Positions 1 to 8,625 of a DNA stretch of 64,000 nucleotides are shown one piece after another (positions within the stretch are counted from its first letter, which is position 1; every line of letters begins with the position of its first letter). The translations under genes were made by a program, and so were the position numbers. The notes under the pieces were generated by a model. That model was given only the letters and a program-made list of their open reading frames with translations, did not search any database and was not told the DNA's origin. The stretch covers positions 1 to 64,000 of the forward strand of contig JBFWUF010000041.1 of the NCBI GenBank assembly GCA_050247435.1, written 5' to 3'. This stretch comes from JAJVID01 sp050247435. GTDB lineage: Bacteria > Acidobacteriota > Blastocatellia > RBC074.

Positions 1-129
1 TAGCCGCGTGTCGTTTGTGGCTAAAGCCTCACGGCAAGCCCGGTGAACCGGGCTAAACAAACTTTCGCCGCTTTCCCCACCCGTGAACGGCTGGGCTAGC
101 GAAAAAGGCAATTTCAAAACACGCTCTAA
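1..129. repeat. Partial copy of a dispersed palindromic element
   Basis: This stretch matches the right half of the 245-bp element at 58063-58307. Shared blocks include CGGTGAACCGGGCT, CCGTGAACGGCTGGGCTAG and GGCAATTTCAAAAC in the same order, with small substitutions. The left part lies outside the window. No gene is visible here. Confidence 0.8.
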
Positions 130-130
130 A

Positions 131-169
131 ACAACAACGAGTGACAAGGGGATCGCCTGTCACTCGTTG
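131..169 (-). terminator. Rho-independent terminator after pyrH
   Basis: A perfect 12-bp inverted repeat (135-146 with 158-169, CAACGAGTGACA) with an 11-nt loop lies 19 bp beyond the pyrH stop. On the minus strand the stem is followed by TTGTTTTAG. It would end the rplM-to-pyrH block. Confidence 0.7.
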
Positions 170-187
170 CCTGCGTTCATTCGTCCG

Positions 188-982
188 CTATTTGGCGCTA
201 GACTTAGACCCGGCGTTGGCGGTGACAATTGATCCTACGCGCTCGCCCGCGACGGCGCGTTTGATGTTACCAGGCTCAGTCATATTGAAGACCAGAATCG
301 GCAACCCGTTATCTTTGCACAGCGAAACCGCCGAAGCGTCCATTACGGCAAGCTCTTCCTGCAAGACTCTCATGTAACTAAGCTCATCTATCTTCACCGC
401 GTTCGGGTCTTTCCGTGGATCGGCGGTATAAATACCGCCGACGCCAGTCGCTTTCATGATGACATCGGCTTGAATCTCCAGCGCACGCATCGCCGCAGCG
501 GTGTCCGTGGTGAAAAACGGCTGCCCAATGCCCGCGGCGAAGATGACTATGCGGCCTTTTTCGAGATGGCGTATGGCCCGGCGGCGGATGAAAGGCTCGG
601 CTACCTCGCGCATCTCTATCGCGGAGACCACACGAGTGAAAACATCCAGCTTTTCGAGCGAATCCTGCAACGCGACGGCATTCATCACCGTCGCCAGCAT
701 TCCCATGTAGTCCGCTGAAGCGCGATCCATGCCCATTATGCTTGCTTTGATCCCGCGAAAGATGTTTCCTCCGCCGACGACCAGCGCGACTTCGACGCCC
801 AGATCATGCACCTCTTTGACTTCCTGAGCGATGCGGCGAACTACGTTCGGATCAATCCCGTAACCCGCCTCTCCCATCAGAGCCTCGCCGCTGAGTTTGA
901 GCAGAATTCGCCGGAACTTCAATTGATTTGTATTTGATGAATCGGACACGATAGTTTGCAATGCAAGTAGGGAGGGAATCAT
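188..982 (-). CDS. pyrH: UMP kinase
   Basis: Phosphorylates UMP to UDP with ATP in the cytoplasm, the committed kinase step of pyrimidine nucleotide synthesis. The protein has 264 residues against a usual ~240. The family core begins near residue 23 with RRILLKLSGEAL, followed by the glycine loop VVGGGNIFRG and the late ATGVGGIYTADPRKDP segment typical of bacterial amino-acid-kinase-fold UMP kinases. The ATG at 982 gives a ~20-residue extension with no clear ribosome site, so a later TTG or GTG start is possible. It lies 52 bp after tsf, the common tsf-pyrH order, and is followed by a terminator at 131-169. Identity is secure, the exact start is not. Confidence 0.97.
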   Translation of the reverse strand: MIPSLLALQTIVSDSSNTNQLKFRRILLKLSGEALMGEAGYGIDPNVVRRIAQEVKEVHDLGVEVALVVGGGNIFRGIKASIMGMDRASADYMGMLATVMNAVALQDSLEKLDVFTRVVSAIEMREVAEPFIRRRAIRHLEKGRIVIFAAGIGQPFFTTDTAAAMRALEIQADVIMKATGVGGIYTADPRKDPNAVKIDELSYMRVLQEELAVMDASAVSLCKDNGLPILVFNMTEPGNIKRAVAGERVGSIVTANAGSKSSAK

Positions 983-1034
983 TGCGACTGGCGCAAAAGA
1001 GTTCCCGCCCTCGGGGTCACAACGAGCCAGCTTA

Positions 1035-1697
1035 CTATTTCGTCATGCTTGCGATTTCCTTGGCGAAATCCTCGGCGCGTTTTTCCAGCCCTTCGCCCAT
1101 CTTATAGCGGGTGAAGCGACGGACGCTGACCTTTTCGCCGGTCTTGGACGTAAGATGCTTGACCAGATCGCCAACCGTCATTGTTTGATCTTTTACGAAC
1201 GGTTGCTCCAGCAACGCGACTTCCGTGAAGAACTTCTCCATTCGCCCGTCAATCATCTTATCAATGATATTTGCCGGCTTATTGGCGTTCTTCGGATCGG
1301 CTGTCGCCTGACTGCGCGCGATCTCGCGCTCCTTTTCGATAATGTCAGCCGGGATGTCTTCTTTGTTGACGTACAAAGGCTCTGACGCGCAGATGTGCAT
1401 GGCCAGGTCTTTAACGAAACGCTGAAAATCCTCGCCGCGCGCGACAAAGTCGGTTTCACAGTTTACTTCGACGAGCACGCCAATCTTGCCGCCCATGTGG
1501 ATGTATGAGCCGACGGCACCTTCCGCTGCGACGCGTGACTGACTCTTTTCAAACTTTGCCTCGCCTGCCTTGCGCAAGATTTCGATGGCCTTCTCTTCGT
1601 TGCCGTCAGCTTCGGCGAGCGCCTTTTTGCAGGCCATCATCCCCGCCTGAGTCTTCTCACGTAATCTTTGAACCATTTCTGCAGTAATTGCAGCCAT
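1035..1697 (-). CDS. tsf: Translation elongation factor Ts
   Basis: Nucleotide-exchange factor that regenerates EF-Tu-GTP. The 220-residue protein opens with the UBA-like domain (LREKTQAGMMACKKALAEADGN, residues 11-32) and contains the core signature GKIGVLVEVNCETDFVAR near residue 70. It is shorter than the E. coli protein (~280) but within the compact range seen in many phyla. The ATG at 1697 is preceded on the minus strand by AGGGAAAATAGTT, a plausible ribosome site. It follows rpsB but is separated by a hairpin terminator, so some transcription may be attenuated between them. Confidence 0.97.
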   Translation of the reverse strand: MAAITAEMVQRLREKTQAGMMACKKALAEADGNEEKAIEILRKAGEAKFEKSQSRVAAEGAVGSYIHMGGKIGVLVEVNCETDFVARGEDFQRFVKDLAMHICASEPLYVNKEDIPADIIEKEREIARSQATADPKNANKPANIIDKMIDGRMEKFFTEVALLEQPFVKDQTMTVGDLVKHLTSKTGEKVSVRRFTRYKMGEGLEKRAEDFAKEIASMTK

Positions 1698-1804
1698 AAC
1701 TATTTTCCCTCCAAATCGAGCGAAGGGTCACAGACCCATCGCTCACGTCACAATATTATCGAATTAAAACGCGAATCCCCTGAATTATACAGGCTGGATT
1801 CTGC

Positions 1805-1846
1805 AAAAACGGCGCAACCGCACATATTGAGCAATGGCTGCGCCGT
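1805..1846 (-). terminator. Terminator/attenuator between rpsB and tsf
   Basis: On the minus strand an 11-bp stem with one A-C mismatch (1836-1846 with 1809-1819) closes a 16-nt loop and runs into GTTTTTGC. It lies 29 bp beyond the rpsB stop. This would reduce tsf-pyrH expression relative to the ribosomal proteins. A terminator at this junction is also known from E. coli. Confidence 0.75.
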
Positions 1847-1874
1847 CGAAATGCAATGAATGTTCGAAACGAAA

Positions 1875-2939
1875 CTACGCGGATTCCGCTGCTGTCGCAT
1901 CCTGAGCGGGAGCCTTGTCCGCAGGCGCGGGCGTCTCAACAGGGGGCGGCGGCGCGGCCTCTTCAGCCGCCGCTGCCGGAGCAGCCACCGCAGCCGCAGT
2001 TTCGACCGCTTCAACCGAGGATGGCGCCACGCCACTTATGACGGGTTGAATTGCACCGGGAGCGGTTCTCCGTCCGCCACGGCGTTCACCGCGACCTCGG
2101 TCTCGGTCACCGCGACCACGGCCTCCGCGCTCACCGCGTTCACGGCGCTCGCCTCGCTCGCGCTGCTGGCGCGGGGCGATTTCGATTGTGACGCCACTGG
2201 CCTTCGCCTGTTCCGCGGCGATGGCGGCCTCTTCGGCCTCTTTCTGTTCGGCCAACTGGCGCCCTTCGAGGATAGCGTCCGCGATGCGTGATGCGAACAG
2301 GCGCACAGCGCGAAGCGCATCATCATTGCCTGGAATGACGTAATTGACTCCTTCAGGGCTGCAATTCGTGTCAACGACCGCCACGACAGGAATACTCAGC
2401 TTGTTGGCCTCTTTGACGGCGATCTCCTCTTTGTTCGTGTCAATAACGAAGATCACATCGGGAAGCCTCTTCATTTCCTTGATGCCCGCCAGGTTCTTTT
2501 CCAGCGCCTGGCGTTCGCGCTCAATCTGAAGCCGTTCTTTCTTCGCGTACGCTTCAATGCGGCCGTCGGCCTGCATCGCCTCAATCTCTTTGAACCGCTT
2601 GATTGATTTTTGAATGGTCTGGAAATTAGTGAGGAGACCGCCGAGCCAGCGCTGGTTGACGTAGAACTGATTGCAACGCAGAGCCTCTTCCTTGATTGCG
2701 TCCTGCGCCTGCCGTTTCGTTCCCACGAACAAGATGGTTTTGTTCGTTCCCTCGCCGCTCAAGTTGGTGATGAACTTGATCGCTTCCTTGAACATGCGCT
2801 GGGTCTTCTGCAGGTCAATAATGTAGATGCCGTTGCGCTCGCCGAAGATGAACTCTTTCATCTTCGGGTTCCATCGGCGAACCTGATGACCGAAGTGGAC
2901 GCCAGCTTCGAGCAACTCTTTCATTGTTACTGTAGCCAA
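1875..2939 (-). CDS. rpsB: 30S ribosomal protein S2 with long RG- and Ala/Pro-rich tail
   Basis: Small-subunit protein needed for late 30S assembly. Residues 1-230 are a normal S2 (MKELLEAGVHFGHQVRRWNPKM, NQRWLGGLLTNFQTI, PGNDDALRAVRLFASRIADA). Residues ~257-291 form an RG/RGE-rich basic low-complexity block, and ~292-354 an Ala/Pro/Glu-rich tail, giving 354 residues against the usual 230-260. The tail keeps an open frame through highly GC-rich DNA, so it appears coding rather than a read-through error. Start ATG at 2939 is the conserved family start. It is downstream of rpsI in the same block. Confidence 0.97.
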   Translation of the reverse strand: MATVTMKELLEAGVHFGHQVRRWNPKMKEFIFGERNGIYIIDLQKTQRMFKEAIKFITNLSGEGTNKTILFVGTKRQAQDAIKEEALRCNQFYVNQRWLGGLLTNFQTIQKSIKRFKEIEAMQADGRIEAYAKKERLQIERERQALEKNLAGIKEMKRLPDVIFVIDTNKEEIAVKEANKLSIPVVAVVDTNCSPEGVNYVIPGNDDALRAVRLFASRIADAILEGRQLAEQKEAEEAAIAAEQAKASGVTIEIAPRQQRERGERRERGERGGRGRGDRDRGRGERRGGRRTAPGAIQPVISGVAPSSVEAVETAAAVAAPAAAAEEAAPPPPVETPAPADKAPAQDATAAESA

Positions 2940-3023
2940 TCAAACCTCCGTATACTGGTTTATGTACTCGCCCACTCATGATTCCCGGTTCGTTCAAAGA
3001 ACAACCAATGACGAGAAGGCAAT

Positions 3024-3057
3024 GGATTGCGGATTGCGGATTGCGGATTGCGGATTG
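3024..3057. repeat. Heptanucleotide tandem repeat (GGATTGC)n
   Basis: Four full copies of GGATTGC plus six bases lie between rpsB and rpsI. The same heptamer in the opposite orientation is found inside a coding sequence at 32163-32194. Confidence 0.9.
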
Positions 3058-3103
3058 AAAGTTGATCAAATCCGCGACCCGTAATTCACGATCCGAGATA
3101 GAA

Positions 3104-3496
3104 CTAGCGTTTCGAGAACTGGAAGCGCTTGCGAGCGCCTTTTTGACCGTACTTCTTACGCTCTTTGGCGCGTGGATCACGCGTCAGCAGACCGGCCTTC
3201 TTGAGCTTCTTGCGCAATTCGGCATTGAACTCAAGCAGGGCGCGCGCGATGCCGTGACGCACCGCGCCGGCTTGACCGGCCACGCCGCCGCCGTCAACAT
3301 TAACCACCACGTCGAATTTGTTGAGCGTGTCGGTCAATTGCAACGGTTGACGGATGATCATGCGAAGGGTTTCGTTCTTAAAGTACGAATCAATTGAAGT
3401 GCGGTTGACTTTAAAGTTACCGCCGCCAGGACGCAGGTAGACGCGCGCCGTCGCGCTCTTCCGGCGTCCCGTTCCGTAATATTGGATCTCAGCCAC
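3104..3496 (-). CDS. rpsI: 30S ribosomal protein S9
   Basis: Small-subunit protein whose basic C-terminus reaches the P-site tRNA. The 130-residue sequence shows the family start YYGTGRRKSATARVYLRPG, the central DVVVNVDGGGVAGQAGAVRHG block, the TRDPRAKERKKYGQKGARK signature and a terminal QFSKR; the last two residues KR are the near-universal S9 ending. It lies 20 bp after rplM, the normal rplM-rpsI pair, and almost certainly shares its transcript. Confidence 0.98.
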   Translation of the reverse strand: MAEIQYYGTGRRKSATARVYLRPGGGNFKVNRTSIDSYFKNETLRMIIRQPLQLTDTLNKFDVVVNVDGGGVAGQAGAVRHGIARALLEFNAELRKKLKKAGLLTRDPRAKERKKYGQKGARKRFQFSKR

Positions 3497-3516
3497 GTTT
3501 GAAATCGCTCCTGTTT

Positions 3517-3960
3517 TTACCGCGCGGCAATCGCCAGCGGAGCGGGTTTTTGCGCTCCGTGCGGATGCTCGGCTCCGGCGTAGACTTTGAGTTTGCTTCC
3601 CATCGCGCGGCCCATTTTGGTTTTGGGCAACATGCCTTTGACCGCAAGCTCGACCAGCTTCACCGGCCTTTTCGCCAACAGGTCGCGGGCGGAGATTTCC
3701 TTCAAACCGCCCGGCCAGCCGGTGTGATGCCTGTAGAATTTGTCATCGAGTTTGGAACCTTTGAGAACGACTTTGGAAGCGTTGATGACGATCACGTGAT
3801 CGCCCGTGTCGAGGAATGGAGTGTAGGTCGGCTTGTGTTTGCCCATCAAAATGTGAGCGACCTCGCTCGCCAGACGTCCGACTGCCAAGCCGCTGGCGTC
3901 AATGACATGCCACTGCCGATGCTGCTCTAAACCCTTGCCACTGGGAAAGTACGTTGACAT
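3517..3960 (-). CDS. rplM: 50S ribosomal protein L13
   Basis: Early-assembling large-subunit protein. At 147 residues it has normal length and carries WHVIDASGLAVGRLASEVAH, the DTGDHVIVINASKV block and the GMLPKTKMGRAMGSKLKVYAG signature. It is the first gene of the minus-strand ribosomal block. A strong promoter is visible 43-71 bp upstream (4003-4031), leaving a short leader with repeated CGCGTTT words that could hold a translational control site. Confidence 0.98.
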   Translation of the reverse strand: MSTYFPSGKGLEQHRQWHVIDASGLAVGRLASEVAHILMGKHKPTYTPFLDTGDHVIVINASKVVLKGSKLDDKFYRHHTGWPGGLKEISARDLLAKRPVKLVELAVKGMLPKTKMGRAMGSKLKVYAGAEHPHGAQKPAPLAIAAR

Positions 3961-4002
3961 AGATATGATCTCCGTTTTTAAACGCGAAAAACGCGAACGC
4001 AG

Positions 4003-4031
4003 AGGATAAGAAAATCTGTATTTAGTGTCAA
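4003..4031 (-). promoter_or_regulatory. Sigma-70-type promoter for the rplM block
   Basis: On the minus strand a perfect -35 TTGACA (4031-4026) is followed after exactly 17 bp by TATCCT (4008-4003), matching TATAAT at four of six bases. The predicted start lies ~35 bp before the rplM ATG. Confidence 0.75.
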
Positions 4032-4141
4032 GGCATTAGCGGGTTCGGCACGCTCCAGACCTGGATTCTGGACTGAATTTTGCTTGGACTGATCTTAAAC
4101 AGGGATCGGAGCCGCGTCCGGCGGCTGGACGAGAGCTAAAA

Positions 4142-4170
4142 TTGACAAATCAACGAAATAGATTGATGAT
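4142..4170 (+). promoter_or_regulatory. Candidate promoter for the acyl-CoA ligase gene
   Basis: TTGACA at 4142-4147 and GATGAT at 4165-4170 are separated by 17 bp. The -10 is a four-of-six match. It lies ~95 bp before the ATG at 4266 and is divergent from the rplM promoter. Confidence 0.5.
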
Positions 4171-4265
4171 CACGAACGCGGAAAAAGTTATTCAAATTGC
4201 GCTTTCGGCAACCGGCAAGGGCTTTGCAATTCAACAATCAACTCAATAATCAGGTGGATGAAAAG

Positions 4266-6104
4266 ATGAGTACTGGCGCCTCTCGGACGCTCAATGAGTT
4301 GTTCAACCAGGCAATGCTCGCGCGAGTCAATCAGGTCGTGATGCGCTACAAGCGCGATAGAAAATGGCGCGACATCACAGGCGCGCAGTTGAACCAGCGG
4401 GTGCAAAATCTCACCCTCGCATTGCATCATCTCGGGGTTTGCGCGGGCGACAGAGTGGCGTTGCTTGCCGAAAGCAGCCCGGAATGGAGCATTACCGATT
4501 ATGCGATCCTGGCAAACGGCGCAATTAATGTGCCCATCTATCCCACTCAGGCCGTGGAGCAAGTCGGATACATCCTGCGAAACAGCGGCGCGCGGACGCT
4601 GTTTGTCTCAACCGCCAAGCAAATGCGCCGCATCCAGCCAGCTCTCGATTCATTCAAAAGCAAGGAACGCCCGCGACTGATACTGTTTGAGGCGTCAAAG
4701 GAAGACAACAAAAACAACGACATCATGACTCTCGCCGCGCTGGAGAGGCTCGGACAGGAGGAGCGCTCGCGTTATCCGCATCTTTACGAACAACTCTCCG
4801 CGGAGGCCAAACCAGAAGACCTGGCGACGATCATTTACACTTCCGGCACCACGGGTGAGCCGAAAGGCGTGATGCTCACGCATCACAACTTAGTCTCGAA
4901 CGTGTTGAACTCCGGCGATGTCTTCGAGTTGCGTCCTGACGACACGGCGCTCAGCTTCCTGCCGTTGTCGCACGTTTTTGAGCGCACGGTGCTTTACATC
5001 TACATGAGCTTCGGCGTTCAGATCAATTTTGCGCGCGGCGTCGAGACAGTGGCCGAAGACATCAAAGAGGTTCGCCCAAGCGTGGTCACAGCCGTGCCTC
5101 GCCTCTTCGAAAAAATCTACGCCACGATCAACAAGCGGGCCGCTGAAGCCAAGCCGATTCAGCAAAAGATATTTCACCGCGCGGTTGAAGTCGGTCGCGA
5201 AGTGGCGGTGCTCAGAGACAGAGGCGAGAAGGTCCCGATCAGACTCGCGCTCGAATTGAAAGTTCTCGACAAACTGGTTTTCACAAAATGGCGCGAGGCC
5301 ATCGGCGGAAGGCTGCGCTTCTTCGTCTCCGGCGGAGCAGCCTTGCCGCCCGAACTGGGTTATATCTTCGCCGGCGCTGGCATCACCATCCTGCAGGGAT
5401 ACGGTTTGACCGAGACTTCGCCTGTGGTTTCTTTCAACCGCCCGCAGGAGAACCGCATCGGGACTATCGGAAAAACCATCCCAGGCGTGCAGGTGCGCGT
5501 CGCTGAAGACGGAGAATTGCTGGTTCAAGGCGACAACGTTATGCAGGGTTATTATCAAATGGGTGAGGAGACCGAAGCGGTGTTGCAACGTTACGAAGAC
5601 GGTGTCTGGTTTCACACCGGTGATATCGGAACGATTGACGCCGACGGCTTCATCCGCATCACCGACCGGAAGAAAGACCTGCTCAAAACCAGTTTGGGCA
5701 AATACATCGCCCCGCAGCCGATTGAAAACATGATCCGCGCGATTCCGATGGTCGAGCAGGTGATCGTCATCGGCAACGCCCGTAAGTTCCCATCCGCGCT
5801 GATCGTTCCGGCTTTCGACGCGCTGCGGTCGTATGCGAAGTCGCTCGGCATCGAAACCAAAGACGCGGCGGAACTCGCCCGCCACCCGCGAATCATCGAG
5901 TATTTCAAAAAGAAAATAGATGAGGTGACCAGAGACCTCGCGCCTCACGAAAAGATCAAGAAGATCGCGTTGCTCGATGAGGAGTTCTCGGTTGATGGCG
6001 GAGAACTCACTCCCACGCTCAAGGTGCGCCGCAAATTCGTCGAGGATAAACATCGTGATGTTATTGATGCCCTCTACCCGAAGTTTGAAGTTGAGGTGAA
6101 TTGA
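4266..6104 (+). CDS. Long-chain fatty acid--CoA ligase (AMP-forming)
   Basis: Activates fatty acids to acyl-AMP and then acyl-CoA for beta-oxidation or lipid synthesis. The 612-residue protein has the AMP-binding loop IIYTSGTTGEPKGVMLTHHN, the A5 motif LQGYGLTETSPVVSFN, the A7 TGDIG aspartate and the hinge/A8-A10 region DRKKDLLKTSLGKYIAPQP. It is of the ~600-residue FadD15/FAA type, not the shorter FadD type. The ATG at 4266, preceded by AGGTGG, is preferred over a TTG 69 bp upstream. The neighbouring phosphatase gene starts after a palindromic spacer, so co-transcription is possible. Substrate chain length cannot be read from the sequence. Confidence 0.93.
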   Translation: MSTGASRTLNELFNQAMLARVNQVVMRYKRDRKWRDITGAQLNQRVQNLTLALHHLGVCAGDRVALLAESSPEWSITDYAILANGAINVPIYPTQAVEQVGYILRNSGARTLFVSTAKQMRRIQPALDSFKSKERPRLILFEASKEDNKNNDIMTLAALERLGQEERSRYPHLYEQLSAEAKPEDLATIIYTSGTTGEPKGVMLTHHNLVSNVLNSGDVFELRPDDTALSFLPLSHVFERTVLYIYMSFGVQINFARGVETVAEDIKEVRPSVVTAVPRLFEKIYATINKRAAEAKPIQQKIFHRAVEVGREVAVLRDRGEKVPIRLALELKVLDKLVFTKWREAIGGRLRFFVSGGAALPPELGYIFAGAGITILQGYGLTETSPVVSFNRPQENRIGTIGKTIPGVQVRVAEDGELLVQGDNVMQGYYQMGEETEAVLQRYEDGVWFHTGDIGTIDADGFIRITDRKKDLLKTSLGKYIAPQPIENMIRAIPMVEQVIVIGNARKFPSALIVPAFDALRSYAKSLGIETKDAAELARHPRIIEYFKKKIDEVTRDLAPHEKIKKIALLDEEFSVDGGELTPTLKVRRKFVEDKHRDVIDALYPKFEVEVN

Positions 6105-6107
6105 GAC

Positions 6108-6180
6108 GGTGGTTGGTGGCTAATGGTTGGTGGTTGGTTGATGCTTACGGCCAGCCACCAACCACCAACTACCAACCACC
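6108..6180. repeat. Imperfect inverted repeat built of ACCAACC words
   Basis: Arms at 6108-6137 (GGTGGTTGGTGGC and onward) and 6151-6180 (its complement, with changes) form a large hairpin directly between two plus-strand genes. There is no T-run after it. The same ACCAACC heptamer word recurs as a tandem repeat at 36921-36963. Confidence 0.8.
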
Positions 6181-6191
6181 AGCCGCCGCTT

Positions 6192-8480
6192 ATGCCGTAC
6201 TCCCGCAAATCAACATTCCCGCTGACAGAGTTGATCAAAAGCCTTGTGCCAATCACCTTGATGGGCAAACTGATGCTCGCGGGCATCATTGTCTGGTTCA
6301 TTGACTGGGTCTTTGTCGAAGGGGAGACGCTGTTTGGCAGCGAGTTGCTAAAAACTGTCGTTGACGTCGCCTCGGCTCTAGCCTTCATTCCGCTGGCGTA
6401 TTTTCTGATCAAAGGCGCGCGCTGGATCGCAGGGAACCTGTTGTGGCGTGTGCGAAGGCGTTTGATCGTGACTTACCTGCTGATCGGCGCGCTGCCTCTG
6501 CTGCTGATGATGGCTCTGGTCGCGTTGATTTTGCTGGCGGTAGTGGTGCAATCGAGTGTGAATTTGGTCGGAAGGCAACTCGATGGTTATCTTGAACAGT
6601 CCCAGGCTGCGGCCCAGGCGCTCAGCCGCGATTTGAATAAACTCGACGCAGCGAACTTCGGTGAAGGCCAGAGGGCGGAACAATTGCGCCGCCAATTGCA
6701 GGAGCGGGCTGATTCACTAGCTCCCATCTTTCCCGATGTGACTCTGACAGTCCGCTGGAATGACAGCGTTGGTGTGCCCAGGGCGGCCAGCGTAAATGGA
6801 TTCAACGTGACGGTCAGAGGCCCCGCATCCAAAAATGCAACGAGCGGCCCGACCGGCGATGATCCGTCGTTGACTGGAAGCGTTCCGCCTCCTCAATGGT
6901 TGTTGGCTATCCTTGACCGCGATCAGGAATTTCACGGTCTGGTGGTTGAAGAGAACCAACCCGCGCGCCGCCGCATTCACGCGCTCCACGTTATCAAATT
7001 GAATCAACAGGCCTCGGCGATTTTCCAACTCAGCTATCCGATCAGCGAAAACCTGTGCGCGCATCTCAGCCACACGACCGATCTGGATGTGAAGCCGTCT
7101 ACGGCGAACTTCCCGCTGGTCATGACTCCGCATGGGCCGCAGCCCGATGTGGAAAAAGCGGAGATGACCGGCGGTTTTCAGGGCGGCGGCTGGCCGATTT
7201 TCAAGCCGATCACCGAGTGGCGAACGGGAGACAGGATGGAGAACGAGGCGCTTAGAGTTGATCTGTCATTCATCCTGCCCACGCGCATTTATCAGCGTGT
7301 TCAGCAGTTCAGGTCGGGCAGCGCGTTCGGCAGCGTGGTCGTGCTCGGCCTGACCGGATCCATAATCTTTTTCCTCCTGATTGCGCTGGGCGCCATCACC
7401 TATGCCGTCATCCTCACGCGTTCGATCACGGGCGCGGTTCACCATCTTTACCAGGGGACGATGAAGGTCGAGGCCGGTGACCTGGATCACGAAATTCCGA
7501 TTACCGGACACGATCAGCTCGGCGGGCTGAGCAAGTCGTTCAACCGCATGACAAGCTCTATCCGTGAACTGCTGCGAGTCTCAGCCGAAAAGCAGCGGCT
7601 CGATCAGGAGATGAAGATCGCCGCGGCCGTCCAATCGCGCCTTTTCCCGCGCTCGATCCCAAAATCCGAGAAGCTGGACATCGCGAAGGGAGTTTGCATC
7701 CCCGCGCGGTCGGTGAGCGGCGATTATTACGATCTGCTCGACGTCGCGCCGGGGGTAATCGGAATTGTGATCGCGGACGTTTGCGGCAAAGGCGTTTCGG
7801 CGGCTCTGATGATGGCCAACCTGCAAGCCAATCTTCGCGGCCAGGCGCAGGCTCATCGTGACGTATACAACTACAAGATCAAATTGGCCGCGCAATCCGA
7901 ATCTTCTGACGCCAGAGGCGACCTCGCGGTTGAAGGCGCCTCCGCGCAGCCTGCCGCGTTGTCCACCGATAGCCGGGTCGGCGGCACTCGCCCAGACCTC
8001 AATCCGGTGCGGCGCATTGTCGAGCGCGTCAATCAACAGGTCGCCGAATCGGTGATGGACGCGAGTTTCATCACGTTCTTCTACGCCGAATTCGACGAGC
8101 AGCGTTCGGCTCTGCGTTACACAAACGCCGGCCACAATCCGCCGCTGCTGTTCCGTGGCGGAAGAAAAACAAAAGAGCGCATAAAAAGACTGGAAGTGGG
8201 CGGAACAGTGCTGGGTCTTTTCTGTGACGCGGAGTTTGAAGAGGATGAGATTCAACTGGAGAGCGGAGACGCGCTCGTGGCGTTCACCGACGGATTGATC
8301 GAAGCCCGAAGCCCGCTCGGCGAAGAGTTCGGGGAGGATCACTTGATCGAGGTTCTGCTGAAACACGGACATCTGCCCGCCGCCCAGATCGAGAGCGCCA
8401 TATTGCGCGCCGTTGAAGACTGGACGGCGGAAGCCGAGCAGGAAGACGATCTCACGCTTTTGATTCTCAAGGTCAAATGA
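6192..8480 (+). CDS. Membrane SpoIIE-type (PP2C) serine phosphatase with HAMP domain
   Basis: Likely a membrane-anchored sensor phosphatase acting on an anti-sigma-factor antagonist or similar phosphoserine protein. In the 762-residue product, hydrophobic helices lie near 18-40, 56-74 and 90-118, an extracytoplasmic region spans ~120-375, a fourth helix ~378-406, then a HAMP-like linker and the phosphatase domain (~480 to the end). Phosphatase motifs visible are SGDYYDLLDV, VIADVCGKGVSAALMMA, LRYTNAGHNPPLLF, VAFTDGLIEARSPLGEEFG and DDLTLLILK, including the metal-binding aspartates. The ATG at 6192 lies just after the inverted repeat; an upstream ATG at 6123 would only translate the repeat. 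The partner protein is not encoded nearby. Confidence 0.9.
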   Translation: MPYSRKSTFPLTELIKSLVPITLMGKLMLAGIIVWFIDWVFVEGETLFGSELLKTVVDVASALAFIPLAYFLIKGARWIAGNLLWRVRRRLIVTYLLIGALPLLLMMALVALILLAVVVQSSVNLVGRQLDGYLEQSQAAAQALSRDLNKLDAANFGEGQRAEQLRRQLQERADSLAPIFPDVTLTVRWNDSVGVPRAASVNGFNVTVRGPASKNATSGPTGDDPSLTGSVPPPQWLLAILDRDQEFHGLVVEENQPARRRIHALHVIKLNQQASAIFQLSYPISENLCAHLSHTTDLDVKPSTANFPLVMTPHGPQPDVEKAEMTGGFQGGGWPIFKPITEWRTGDRMENEALRVDLSFILPTRIYQRVQQFRSGSAFGSVVVLGLTGSIIFFLLIALGAITYAVILTRSITGAVHHLYQGTMKVEAGDLDHEIPITGHDQLGGLSKSFNRMTSSIRELLRVSAEKQRLDQEMKIAAAVQSRLFPRSIPKSEKLDIAKGVCIPARSVSGDYYDLLDVAPGVIGIVIADVCGKGVSAALMMANLQANLRGQAQAHRDVYNYKIKLAAQSESSDARGDLAVEGASAQPAALSTDSRVGGTRPDLNPVRRIVERVNQQVAESVMDASFITFFYAEFDEQRSALRYTNAGHNPPLLFRGGRKTKERIKRLEVGGTVLGLFCDAEFEEDEIQLESGDALVAFTDGLIEARSPLGEEFGEDHLIEVLLKHGHLPAAQIESAILRAVEDWTAEAEQEDDLTLLILKVK

Positions 8481-8592
8481 GACAGGCGGGAGAAGGCACA
8501 AAGGCTCTTCTCTCAAAAAACTTAAATTTGCAAGACGGCGCGGCTTAACCACTTTGTTTACATCATTACTCTCGGTCAAGGCCGTTCGGGAT

Positions 8593-8612
8593 TGTGCCAA
8601 TACGTTGCCAAC
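8593..8612. repeat. Left attachment-site-like repeat (attL candidate)
   Basis: TGTGCCAATACGTTGCCAAC matches 19 of 20 bases at 19282-19301 in the same orientation. It lies 13 bp from the 3' end of the integrase gene, the expected place for an att site. It does not fall in a recognisable tRNA gene. Confidence 0.65.
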
Positions 8613-8625
8613 GGTTGAAAAATCG

